A DNA stretch of 64,000 nucleotides, from NCBI GenBank assembly GCA_942490985.1, contig CALNYW010000006.1:372001-436000 (forward strand). The letters run 5' to 3'. This document shows, piece after piece, positions 1-7,362 of the stretch. Each line of letters begins with the position of its first letter. Within the stretch, counting starts at the first letter, position 1. The notes below the pieces were generated by a model that had not been told where the DNA came from, ran no database searches, and saw nothing but the letters and a program-made list of their open reading frames with translations. The position numbers and the translations under genes are program-made. Origin of the DNA: Thiosocius sp942490985 (lineage in GTDB: Bacteria > Pseudomonadota > Gammaproteobacteria > Chromatiales > Chromatiaceae).

Positions 1-1
1 C

Positions 2-1240
2 GAAGGCGCATTGCGCCGTGCCCACAAAACGTTACAGCCCGACATGCCGAGCGTTGTCGTTACCGGCTCGATTGCCGAGATGATCGGTGGTGGTGTAACG
101 CCGGAAGATACCAACATCGAGCGGTTCCTGCCGCGAACGATCGATGAAGATCAATGGCAGAGCGCCGATCGGGCGTTGTACTGGCTGTGGCAGCGGTTTG
201 GTAAGAAACGCACCACGAAAGGCCAGAAAAAAGCCGCCACGGATGCCAAGCCACGGGTCAACATCGTTGGGCCGATCTACGGCATGTTCAACACCTGGTC
301 AGACCTCGCCGAGCTTCGACGCTTGATCGAAGGGATCGGCGCCGAGGTGAACATGGCGTTCCCGCTTGGCAGTCACCTCGAGGACGTCCCAAAACTCGCT
401 GATGCCGATGTAAACGTCTGCATGTATCGCGAGTTTGGTCGGCTATTGTGTGAAGAATTGGATCGGCCATACCTGCAGGCCCCGATAGGCCTGCATAGCA
501 CGACGGCGTTCCTGCGTTCGCTTGGCGAATTGCTGGGCCTTGATCCGGAGCCGTTCATCGAACGCGAAAAATTCACCACGATCAAGCCGATCTGGGACCT
601 TTGGCGTTCCGTAACCCAAGACTTTTTCGGTACCGCAAGTTTTGCGATCTCGGCGAACGAGACCTACGAACGCGGTGTACGGAACTTCCTCGAAGATGAG
701 ATGGGTCTGCCATGCACCTTTTCTTTTGCACGCAAGCCTGGGGTCAAGCCCGATAACGAGGCGATACGGCAGGCGGTCCATGAAAAGACGCCACTCATTT
801 TGTTTGGCAGCTACAACGAACGGATGTATCTGTCAGAGGCCGGCGGTCGCGCCATTTACATACCGGCCTCGTTGCCAGGAACCATCATCCGGCGCCACAC
901 CGGCACACCTTTCATGGGGTACTCCGGTGCTACCTACCTGATCCAGGAGGTCTGTAACGCGCTGTTCGACGCGCTCTACAACATCCTGCCGCTCGGTACG
1001 CAGATGGACGAAGGTGATGCGACACCGGCGCGGCTGCAGAGCGAGTTGCCTTGGGACGCCGACGCGCAGCGCGCCCTGGATAGCGCCCTCGAGGCGGTGC
1101 CGGTATTGGTCCGGATATCGACCGCTAAGCGCCTGCGCGATGCGGCAGAACGTGCCGCGCGAAAAGCGGGGCAGGACAGCGTAACGACGGCCCAGGTCCG
1201 TCAGGCACAGAAACAGATGGCGACAGGAGATGCGGCGTGA
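2..1240 (+). CDS. bchZ: Chlorophyllide a reductase subunit BchZ (5' truncated by window)
   Basis: C-terminal ~412 residues of BchZ. With BchX and BchY it forms the nitrogenase-like chlorophyllide a oxidoreductase that reduces ring B on the way to bacteriochlorophyll a. The frame is open to the left edge, so the start and roughly 70 residues lie outside (family length is about 480-490). Family-typical stretches seen are a glycine-rich GSIAEMIGGGVTPED segment near the left end and NIVGPIYGMFNTWSDL. The C-terminal tail is charged and alanine-rich (AERAARKAG), as usual. It lies directly upstream of the puf genes, the standard bchCXYZ-puf superoperon arrangement, so read-through into puf is expected. 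Identification is secure; only the start is unknown. Confidence 0.95.
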   Translation, partial: EGALRRAHKTLQPDMPSVVVTGSIAEMIGGGVTPEDTNIERFLPRTIDEDQWQSADRALYWLWQRFGKKRTTKGQKKAATDAKPRVNIVGPIYGMFNTWSDLAELRRLIEGIGAEVNMAFPLGSHLEDVPKLADADVNVCMYREFGRLLCEELDRPYLQAPIGLHSTTAFLRSLGELLGLDPEPFIEREKFTTIKPIWDLWRSVTQDFFGTASFAISANETYERGVRNFLEDEMGLPCTFSFARKPGVKPDNEAIRQAVHEKTPLILFGSYNERMYLSEAGGRAIYIPASLPGTIIRRHTGTPFMGYSGATYLIQEVCNALFDALYNILPLGTQMDEGDATPARLQSELPWDADAQRALDSALEAVPVLVRISTAKRLRDAAERAARKAGQDSVTTAQVRQAQKQMATGDAA

Positions 1241-1376
1241 ACGCTCCGTCTGGGTCGCATGGGAATAGGTTCGGGCTCCCTGAGCTCGGGTTAAAGCAAC
1301 ACTTCAGCACTGGGTGGCAGGGCAACGCTATCTGCGCACGAGTGGTAATAGGTTCAGCAGCGGGAGAGTCAACACG

Positions 1377-1607
1377 ATGACAAATGCAATTTCCACAGAG
1401 GGCCATCTTTCGGCCACAACCGAATCGGATCGCAAGAATCTTCAGCGACTGTTTCGCCTGACCTTCTTGTTCTTTCTTGCAACCGCGCTAGTCGGGCGTT
1501 TGCTGCCATGGGGGCGGCGCTCGTCAGTCAACGGAGAGCAAGAATCACTGATCGACGAGGCAAAGCGAACGGCTAACACCATTTTGCCGTTTATCTTTAT
1601 CCGCTGA
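1377..1607 (+). CDS. pufQ: PufQ-like small membrane protein
   Basis: A 76-residue protein with one hydrophobic segment (about residues 26-43, FRLTFLFFLATALVGRLLP), a basic patch, and a C-terminal EAKRTANTILPFIFIR that resembles the EAxxITPxIF ending of PufQ proteins. PufQ is a small membrane protein needed for normal bacteriochlorophyll formation in Rhodobacter, usually encoded between bchZ and the puf structural genes, exactly where this gene sits. ATG 1377 is preceded by GGGAGAG about ten bases upstream; an in-frame extension to 1314 lacks such a site and family similarity. The VGRLLP motif also recalls PufX, but PufX lies after pufM, so PufQ is preferred. The assignment rests on position, size and a short C-terminal match. 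Confidence 0.7.
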   Translation: MTNAISTEGHLSATTESDRKNLQRLFRLTFLFFLATALVGRLLPWGRRSSVNGEQESLIDEAKRTANTILPFIFIR

Positions 1608-1627
1608 TCAACGACTTCTACGGGCGA

Positions 1628-1644
1628 TCGGCGTTGTGCGCCGA
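1628..1644 (+). other. Small hairpin in the pufL leader
   Basis: The sequence TCGGCG-TTGTG-CGCCGA forms a 6-bp stem with a 5-base loop about 100 bases before pufL. Hairpins between puf genes control segmental mRNA stability in Rhodobacter. Here the hairpin would shield the 5' end of a pufLMC segment, but this role is inference. Confidence 0.35.
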
Positions 1645-1743
1645 AGCTCGTGAAGACGCGTCGGTCCGGACGGGCGGCGAATCTGTCCGAACTGAATACA
1701 GCTAACACGCACCGGCGCTGTGCCAGGCCCGGAGGATTGAGTC

Positions 1744-2568
1744 ATGTCAATGTTGAGTTTTGAAAAAAAGTACCGCGTTCGCGGTGGTACGTTGATCGGT
1801 GGAGATCTGTTCGATTTTTGGATAGGCCAGTTCTACGTCGGCTTCTTCGGTGTTACCACTATCTTCTTCTCCGTGCTCGGCACGCTGCTGATAATTTATG
1901 GTGCTGCGCTCGGGCCTACCTGGAATCTCTGGCAGATCAATATTGCACCGCCTGATCTTTCCTACGGCCTTGGATTGGCGCCGCTGAAAGAGGGCGGACT
2001 CTGGCAGATCATCACGATCTGCGCGATCGGAGCCTTCGGTTCTTGGGCTTTACGCCAAGTCGAGATTGCCCGAAAACTGGGCATGGGGCTACACATACCG
2101 TTCGCCTTCAGCGTCGCGGTATTTGCGTACGTCGTGCTGGTAGTGGTTCGTCCCTTCCTGCTCGGTGCATGGGGTCACGGCTTCCCTTACGGGATCATCA
2201 GTCACCTGGACTGGGTCTCGAACGTCGGGTACCAGTTCCTTCACTTCCATTACAACCCAGCCCATATGCTGGCGGTGACGTTCTTCTTCACCACCACGCT
2301 GGCACTGTCGATGCACGGGTCGCTGATCCTGTCGGTCACGAACCCGAGGCGCGGTGAGGAAGTGAAGACCGGTGAGCACGAGAACACCTTCTTCCGCGAC
2401 GACATCGGGTATTCGATCGGCGCATTGGGGATCCACCGTCTCGGCCTGTTCCTGGCCTTGTCCGCCGGGTTCTGGAGTGCGGTTTGTATCGTCATCAGCG
2501 GGCCTTTCTGGACACGCGGTTGGCCTGAGTGGTGGAACTGGTGGCTCGAGCTGCCCATCTGGTCTTAA
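1744..2568 (+). CDS. pufL: Photosynthetic reaction centre L subunit
   Basis: A 274-residue L subunit of the type-II reaction centre, an integral membrane protein with five helices that binds the special-pair and accessory bacteriochlorophylls, bacteriopheophytin and QA/QB cofactors together with M. Visible signatures are the N-terminal LSFEKKYRVRGGTLIGGDLF, the helix-D region FHYNPAHMLAVTFFFTT with its pigment-ligating histidine, and the conserved tryptophan-rich end GWPEWWNWW. Length matches the family (about 275). The ATG is preceded by a strong GGAGG seven bases upstream. pufM follows 17 bases later, so L and M are co-transcribed. Unlike the usual order, no antenna genes precede it. Confidence 0.98.
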   Translation: MSMLSFEKKYRVRGGTLIGGDLFDFWIGQFYVGFFGVTTIFFSVLGTLLIIYGAALGPTWNLWQINIAPPDLSYGLGLAPLKEGGLWQIITICAIGAFGSWALRQVEIARKLGMGLHIPFAFSVAVFAYVVLVVVRPFLLGAWGHGFPYGIISHLDWVSNVGYQFLHFHYNPAHMLAVTFFFTTTLALSMHGSLILSVTNPRRGEEVKTGEHENTFFRDDIGYSIGALGIHRLGLFLALSAGFWSAVCIVISGPFWTRGWPEWWNWWLELPIWS

Positions 2569-2585
2569 GTCGGGAGTAAATTCAA

Positions 2586-3563
2586 ATGGCTGAGTATCAA
2601 AACATCTTTACCCGCGTGCAGGTGCGGGCGCCGTTCGAACCCGGCGTACCGATCGGCGGCGGCAAATTCTTCCGGGTTGGTAAGACGCGTTTCTCTTACT
2701 GGGCCGGCAAACTGGGTGATGCCCAGATTGGCCCCTTCCACCTCGGTGCGACGGGCGTCTTCTCGCTGATCTTCGGGCTTGTCGCTTTCGAGATCATCGG
2801 GCTCAACATGTGGGCATCGGTGAACTGGGATCCGATCGAGTTCGTGCGTCAGTTGCCTTGGTTGGCGCTGGAGCCGCCACCACCCTCGTATGGACTGAGT
2901 ATTCCACCGCTGCATGATGGCGGCTGGTGGTTGATGGCAGGTTTCTTCCTGACCATGTCGATCCTGTTGTGGTGGCTGAGGACCTTTTTCCGAGCGCGTG
3001 CGCTGGGCATGGGTTCGCACCTGGCATGGGCCTTTGGCGCAGCGATCTGGTTGTACCTGGTGCTCGGTTTCATCCGCCCGATTCTTATGGGTAGCTGGAG
3101 TGAGGCAGTGCCGTTCGGCATCTTCCCGCACCTGGATTGGACCGCCGCATTCTCGATTCGCTACGGCAACCTGTTCTACAACCCGTTCCACATGCTGTCG
3201 ATTGCGTTCCTGTACGGCTCGACGCTGCTGTTCGCAATGCATGGCGCGACGATCCTGGCCACGAGCCGCTACGGTGGTGATCGAGAGATCGATCAGATCA
3301 CGGATCGCGGAACGGCATCGGAGCGCTCAGCGTTGTTCTGGCGCTGGACGATGGGCTTCAACGCATCGATGGAATCGATTCACCGCTGGGCATGGTGGTT
3401 CGCCGTGCTGACCGTTATCACCGGTGGTATCGGCATCCTGTTGACCGGCACCGTCGTCGACAACTGGTATCTGTGGGCCGTCAAGCACGGTGTCGCACCG
3501 GCGTACCCGGATATCAATGTCGTGCCCGTAGGAGACCCGCTTGTACCAGGAGTCGGACAATGA
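2586..3563 (+). CDS. pufM: Photosynthetic reaction centre M subunit
   Basis: A 325-residue M subunit, the partner of PufL in the reaction-centre core. Recognisable features are the N-terminal EYQNIFTRVQVRAP, the FYNPFHMLSIAFLYGS helix-D segment with chromophore-ligating histidine, the MHGATILA iron/quinone region, and NASMESIHRWAWW near the cytochrome-facing end. Five membrane helices are evident. Its C-terminus (DINVVPVGDPLVPGVGQ) is of the extended kind found with PufC-bearing reaction centres. The stop codon overlaps the pufC start as ATGA, implying translational coupling. Confidence 0.98.
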   Translation: MAEYQNIFTRVQVRAPFEPGVPIGGGKFFRVGKTRFSYWAGKLGDAQIGPFHLGATGVFSLIFGLVAFEIIGLNMWASVNWDPIEFVRQLPWLALEPPPPSYGLSIPPLHDGGWWLMAGFFLTMSILLWWLRTFFRARALGMGSHLAWAFGAAIWLYLVLGFIRPILMGSWSEAVPFGIFPHLDWTAAFSIRYGNLFYNPFHMLSIAFLYGSTLLFAMHGATILATSRYGGDREIDQITDRGTASERSALFWRWTMGFNASMESIHRWAWWFAVLTVITGGIGILLTGTVVDNWYLWAVKHGVAPAYPDINVVPVGDPLVPGVGQ

Positions 3564-4603
3564 CCGCATTTAATCGAAACAGCCAACTAGGGCTGATTGT
3601 ATTGACGATGACGGCGCTCTTGTTATCCGCCTGTGAGCTACCGCCGCAGGAAACGGTGCAGAGAGGCTATCGTGGCTTGGGTATGGAGGCTGTGATCAGC
3701 CCTGACCGACTCGAAGACCTGGTCGCGGCCAACATCCCGCCGGAGGCCCCACCGATGGCGCCGGATGGTGGGCCAAAGGCGTCTGACATCTATCAGAACG
3801 TGCAGATCCTGGGTGATTTGAGCATCGGGCAGTTCACTCGCTTGATGGCGGCGATCACGACCTGGATCGCCCCAAAGGAAGGCTGTGCCTACTGTCACAA
3901 TCTGCAAAATTTTGCAGACGACAGCGTGTATACCAAGGGTGTGTCACGCGTCATGATCGCGATGACGCAGCGGGCGAACGAGGACTGGAAGGCCCACGTC
4001 GGTGATACCGGTGTGACCTGCTATACCTGTCACCGGGGCAACGCAATACCTGCAGCCGTATGGGCGACTGACCCAGGGCCGATGCACGTCAAGGGCATCG
4101 CACCCACGCAGCAGAACATCGCGTCTGCGACGGCGGCCTATGCCTCCCTTCCTTATGATCCGTTGACGCCGTTCTTGTTGGAAGACAACAACATCCGGGT
4201 GATTTCCGAGACGGCTCTGCCGCAGGGTAGTCGTACGTCGATCAAACAGACCGAATGGACCTACTCGTTGATGATGCATTTCTCTGACTCGCTCGGGGTG
4301 AACTGCACGCATTGTCATAACTCGCGTTCGTTCTTTGCCTGGGATCAGAGTCCTCCGGAAAGGACCAAGGCCTGGCATGCAATTCGCCAGGTTCGCGAGA
4401 TGAACAACGTCTTCATTGACTCAACCGTGGATGTACTGCCGGATTCCCGTAAGGGACCGTTGGGCGATCCGCTCAAAGTCAATTGCAAAACCTGTCACCA
4501 GGGCGCCTATAAGCCGCTTTACGGTGCCAACATGTTAGCCGACTACCCGAGCCTTTCGCGCTTGAGCGGTCAGGCCAAACAAGCGAAGACGAGTAGTCAA
4601 TGA
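3560..4603 (+). CDS. pufC: Reaction-centre tetrahaem cytochrome c subunit (lipoprotein)
   Basis: A 347-residue tetrahaem cytochrome that re-reduces the photo-oxidised special pair from the periplasmic side. Four CxxCH haem sites are present at residues 109-113, 154-158, 249-253 and 309-313, the 2+2 spacing typical of PufC. The N-terminus has a hydrophobic signal and the lipobox LLLSAC with Cys25, so the mature protein should be lipid-anchored. The start at 3560 is chosen because it overlaps the pufM stop (ATGA) and gives the signal peptide directly; a longer in-frame extension upstream lies inside pufM and is not signal-like. A 259-base gap separates it from pufB. Confidence 0.97.
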   Translation: MTAFNRNSQLGLIVLTMTALLLSACELPPQETVQRGYRGLGMEAVISPDRLEDLVAANIPPEAPPMAPDGGPKASDIYQNVQILGDLSIGQFTRLMAAITTWIAPKEGCAYCHNLQNFADDSVYTKGVSRVMIAMTQRANEDWKAHVGDTGVTCYTCHRGNAIPAAVWATDPGPMHVKGIAPTQQNIASATAAYASLPYDPLTPFLLEDNNIRVISETALPQGSRTSIKQTEWTYSLMMHFSDSLGVNCTHCHNSRSFFAWDQSPPERTKAWHAIRQVREMNNVFIDSTVDVLPDSRKGPLGDPLKVNCKTCHQGAYKPLYGANMLADYPSLSRLSGQAKQAKTSSQ

Positions 4604-4683
4604 GAAACACGGAAACAGTTGGCCTCAAGCGGGGGGTGATCGATGACAGGTGCATTGACACTTTCCCGCAGCGTGACGGGCAG

Positions 4684-4697
4684 CTGTTTCCAAACAG
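4684..4697. repeat. Palindrome in pufC-pufB spacer
   Basis: CTGTTT-CC-AAACAG is a perfect 6-2-6 inverted repeat in the 259-base pufC-pufB gap (4604-4862). It could be a protein-binding site or a small RNA hairpin. It does not fit the PpsR consensus, because the spacing between TGT and ACA is six, not twelve. No open reading frame in this gap has convincing coding character. Confidence 0.4.
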
Positions 4698-4805
4698 TTC
4701 TTCGGCAGTGTCCAACAGAGCATCAGGCGGTTGGGCACCAGTTGAAGGGTGCGTGTCGAAATCGGCTCTCAGAGTCGGTATGTCGATGCGTAAGGGTAGC
4801 CTTTG

Positions 4806-4819
4806 CCTCGCTTGCGAGG
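4806..4819 (+). other. CUUG-tetraloop hairpin before pufB
   Basis: CCTCG-CTTG-CGAGG gives a 5-bp stem closed by a CUUG tetraloop, a known very stable loop, 44 bases before the pufB start. It is suitable as a barrier protecting a short, abundant pufBA mRNA from 5' decay. The structure is read directly; the function is inferred from puf operons in general. Confidence 0.45.
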
Positions 4820-4862
4820 AGATGGCAAGTAAGCCTGATGATCAATCGAAGAGGAAACTCCC

Positions 4863-5006
4863 ATGAGTGATGAAAGCAGCCTGACAGGGCTGACCAACGA
4901 TGAGGCAAAGGAATTCCACGAAGCTTACGTAAAGGGCTTTTTGGGGTTCACTGCTGTCGCGGTCGTAGCCCACATCCTGGTTTGGATGTGGCGTCCTTGG
5001 CTCTGA
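4863..5006 (+). CDS. pufB: Light-harvesting 1 beta polypeptide
   Basis: A 47-residue LH1 beta apoprotein. It has the polar N-terminus (SLTGLTNDEAKEFHEAYVKG), the distal conserved His19, a single membrane helix with the bacteriochlorophyll-ligating His37, and the aromatic WMWRPWL ending that hydrogen-bonds pigment. Length and pattern match LH1 beta rather than LH2. The ATG follows GAGGAAACTCCC. The gene lies after pufC rather than before pufL, and pufA follows 87 bases downstream. Confidence 0.97.
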   Translation: MSDESSLTGLTNDEAKEFHEAYVKGFLGFTAVAVVAHILVWMWRPWL

Positions 5007-5093
5007 GCGACAACGGTTATCCGTACCTCAAGCTTAGTAATGCGGTGATTGCGGTAGTTTCCGCCCAAACCGCGCAAAAATTTGGAGAAGCGT

Positions 5094-5285
5094 ATGTATA
5101 GAATCTGGAGAATATTCGATCCAAGGCGGGTATTGATCGCTAACGCGGCATTCCTATTTACCCTGGCTATCCTGATCCACTTCATTCTGTTGAGCACAGC
5201 TAAGTACAACTGGATCGAGGGACAATCTGCTCAAGCTCCGGCTGCGGCAGCACAAATGGCACCTCTGCCGCCGGCTCGAAGCTAG
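5094..5285 (+). CDS. pufA: Light-harvesting 1 alpha polypeptide
   Basis: A 63-residue LH1 alpha apoprotein. The N-terminus MYRIWRIFDPRRVLIA is the classic LH1 alpha interface sequence, followed by one membrane helix with ligand His29 and the LLSTAKYNW segment at the periplasmic side. The tail is alanine/proline-rich. The ATG at 5094 is chosen over an upstream in-frame TTG because TTTGGAGAAGCGT gives a ribosome site at the right distance. With PufB it forms the core antenna ring around the reaction centre. A strong terminator follows 25 bases after the stop, ending the operon. Confidence 0.97.
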   Translation: MYRIWRIFDPRRVLIANAAFLFTLAILIHFILLSTAKYNWIEGQSAQAPAAAAQMAPLPPARS

Positions 5286-5309
5286 CCAGCGTCTTGCGTG
5301 CAAAGACGA

Positions 5310-5363
5310 GGTGGCGGGGATTCATGGTTGGCGTTGCCGCCAATCTATCCCGCCACCTTTTTC
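5310..5363 (+). terminator. Rho-independent terminator of the puf operon
   Basis: Perfect 10-bp outer stem AGGTGGCGGG / CCCGCCACCT (5310-5319 and 5350-5359), with an inner TTGGCG-TTGC-CGCCAA hairpin, followed by TTTTT. It sits just after pufA, so transcription of the puf genes should end here. Confidence 0.9.
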
Positions 5364-5432
5364 TGGTTGTAGAACGCGTTTTAAAACGGCCGGCGCCAAT
5401 TCGCCGTTCCGTACCCAGACAAGAGGTGGTCT

Positions 5433-6032
5433 ATGTCACAGGATAGTGCCCGCAAGGTGTCGTTCGATGACGAATTGCTGATTCTTGTCGATCCGGCCGA
5501 TAACGTGACCGGCTATGAAAACAAGGCCAATGCCCACCGCGGCAACGGCTTGCTGCACAGGGCCTTCTCGATCTTTTTGTTCGATCCAGAAGGACGCGTA
5601 TTGGTGCATCAACGCAGCACGAACAAGCCGCTGTGGCCGGGCTATTGGACGAACAGTTGCTGCAGTCACCCGCGCAAGGGCGAAGACTACAGTACGGCGG
5701 TGAATAGGCGGCTGTTGGAGGAGTTGGGCGTGACCGCCGAGCTCGAGTATCTCTACCAGTTTAAATACACCGCGGACTTCGAGGGCCAGGGCAGTGAAAA
5801 CGAGCTGTGCGCCGTGTATGCAGGCGTGCTCAAAGATACCCGGTCGTTAGACCCGAACCCTACCGAAATCGCTGACTGTCGATGGGTGACGCCCGACGCA
5901 TTGAATGCGTGGTTGCGCGATCAGCCCGATCAGTTCACGCCGTGGTTCAAGCTGGAGTGGACACGTCTGTGTTCCGATCAGCGAGACGCGCTTGCAACCG
6001 CTTGCCGCTTGAAACAAGCGGCAAACAGCTGA
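5433..6032 (+). CDS. idi: Isopentenyl-diphosphate delta-isomerase, type I
   Basis: A 199-residue Nudix-fold enzyme interconverting isopentenyl and dimethylallyl diphosphate, supplying carotenoid and phytyl/geranylgeranyl precursors. The catalytic-Cys motif TNSCCSHP and the metal-binding ENELC motif with the catalytic Glu are both present, as is the REL-like LLEELG Nudix helix. Length is at the upper end of the bacterial family. An AGAGGTGG sequence precedes the ATG. idi is common in photosynthesis gene clusters. A perfect hairpin covers the last codons (6002-6024). Confidence 0.95.
   Translation: MSQDSARKVSFDDELLILVDPADNVTGYENKANAHRGNGLLHRAFSIFLFDPEGRVLVHQRSTNKPLWPGYWTNSCCSHPRKGEDYSTAVNRRLLEELGVTAELEYLYQFKYTADFEGQGSENELCAVYAGVLKDTRSLDPNPTEIADCRWVTPDALNAWLRDQPDQFTPWFKLEWTRLCSDQRDALATACRLKQAANS
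6002..6024. other. Perfect hairpin inside the 3' end of idi
   Basis: TTGCCGCTTG-AAA-CAAGCGGCAA is a perfect 10-bp inverted repeat with a 3-base loop, lying in the last codons of idi just before its stop. idi and the HemN-like gene converge here with only 22 bases between stops. The structure could slow or end transcription from either side, though no long T-run follows. Confidence 0.5.
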
Positions 6033-6054
6033 GCAACGTACTGCAATACCGGGT

Positions 6055-7362
6055 TTAACTGGCCAGTATATGGGGTAACAAATAGCGACCTTCGTTGGTG
6101 ACCTTCATCGCGCCGGCGGTAATCTCCACCAGGCCATCCCTTGCATAACGTCCCCACGTTTCTTCTGCCTGCTCGTCGCCGTTGATCAGCGGGGCATAAT
6201 CGTCGAGTTCCATGTTGCAGATAAGTGCACGCAGGGCATTGCGTTGCGCGCGATGCGCTTGGCTGAGTTGGATGCCGCCTCTGACGGGTAGCTCGTCCGC
6301 CGCAATGGCCTGTTGCCAGGGGGTTTGGTCGACATAGTTCTGTGCGCAGATTTGCTCGAGATCGCTAATCGCGCTGGTGCCGACGCCGTGAATATCGGGC
6401 GTTGGCTTATCAGAGTAGCCGATGTAGCTCTTAAAGAGGCGGTTTTCCGCTTGCGCGAAAGTCAATGCGTCGTCGGTCTTGGCAAAGCTGTCGAGACCGA
6501 TCCATTTATAATCGCCGGACAGTTCCTCGACGATTGCATTGAACAGTGCCATTTTGTCGGCGAGTGACGGCATCGTGCAATGATCGATCCCGCTTTGATG
6601 GGCGCGCGTAGCGGCGCGGCGGGAAAAAGCGGAGCATGCAACGCGGTCGGGCGAGAGCGACAGAATGCTATCGAGGGTGCGACGGATGCCGGTGCTGGTC
6701 TGGCAGGGCAGTCCGTAAAGAATATCGGTGGTTATGCTGGTGAAGCCGACGTCGCGCGCGGTGTCGAATACGTCGCGCACCATGTCGACCGACATCGACT
6801 TGCCGATGGCGAGTTGCACAGCCGGGTCGAGGTCGCCGAGGCTGAACTTGATCTGGTCGAAGCCGAGTCCGTAGAGCAAGGATAATTGGCTTGGTGACGT
6901 CGTCCTGGGATTCGCTTCCAGCGATGCCTGAGTGTCGTCATCCATCGAAAAGTGATCATCCACCATGCCCATCAGGCGCACCAGCTGGGTGTCGCTGAGG
7001 TAGTTGGGTGACCCGCCACCCAGATGAAGCTGTTGCAGATAGGGTTTTGTGCCGATCGTGCGGGTCAGTAAGGCTATTTCGTTTTCCAGACCGTCAAGGT
7101 AGCGATCAATGCGACTTGGGTCGTGGGTGATCACGGTATCGTTGTCACAGTGAAGGCAACGGACGGGGCAGAACGGTAGTTTGACATGGAGCGCGCGTGG
7201 TTTCGCTGCGCTTGCGTCCTGTTGTCGGATCGCGTCTTCGAGATCGGTATGCTTGACCCCGTTACCCGGATCGAACAGGACGGCCTCAGCCTTCACTGTA
7301 CCGATGCGGCTGTAATGGTTCATGAGTGCTTGCGACACATTCGAATGGCTGCTGGCTGTCAT
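6055..7362 (-). CDS. HemN-like radical SAM protein (oxygen-independent coproporphyrinogen oxidase family, divergent)
   Basis: A 435-residue radical SAM protein of the HemN family. The cluster motif CPVRCLHC gives Cys65, Cys69 and Cys72; the glycine motif LHLGGGSPNYL and the HemN-type C-terminal domain (GVGTSAIS, ALICNMELDDYAPL, VTNEGR) follow. Canonical HemN decarboxylates coproporphyrinogen III without oxygen, which suits a phototroph. However, features I recall from E. coli HemN differ: the PRYTSYP segment is replaced, the extra Cys two residues after the third cluster Cys is Asn74, and the GVQD region reads SLGDLD. Start chosen at 7362, after a GGGAGA site; an upstream in-frame extension lacks one. 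A true HemN role is therefore uncertain. Confidence 0.8.
   Translation of the reverse strand: MTASSHSNVSQALMNHYSRIGTVKAEAVLFDPGNGVKHTDLEDAIRQQDASAAKPRALHVKLPFCPVRCLHCDNDTVITHDPSRIDRYLDGLENEIALLTRTIGTKPYLQQLHLGGGSPNYLSDTQLVRLMGMVDDHFSMDDDTQASLEANPRTTSPSQLSLLYGLGFDQIKFSLGDLDPAVQLAIGKSMSVDMVRDVFDTARDVGFTSITTDILYGLPCQTSTGIRRTLDSILSLSPDRVACSAFSRRAATRAHQSGIDHCTMPSLADKMALFNAIVEELSGDYKWIGLDSFAKTDDALTFAQAENRLFKSYIGYSDKPTPDIHGVGTSAISDLEQICAQNYVDQTPWQQAIAADELPVRGGIQLSQAHRAQRNALRALICNMELDDYAPLINGDEQAEETWGRYARDGLVEITAGAMKVTNEGRYLLPHILAS

Noticed and set aside
2565..3242. 225-residue antisense frame opposite pufM
   Set aside because: pufM is certain; the antisense frame has shadow-like composition.
3392..3559. 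In-frame N-terminal extension of PufC
   Set aside because: It lies inside pufM and would bury the lipoprotein signal; the ATGA overlap start at 3560 explains the protein better.
4655..4683. TTGACA at 4655 as a pufBA promoter
   Set aside because: No acceptable -10 at 16-18 bases; GGGCAG follows instead.
4684..4697. CTGTTTCCAAACAG as a PpsR operator
   Set aside because: TGT and ACA are separated by six bases, not the twelve needed.
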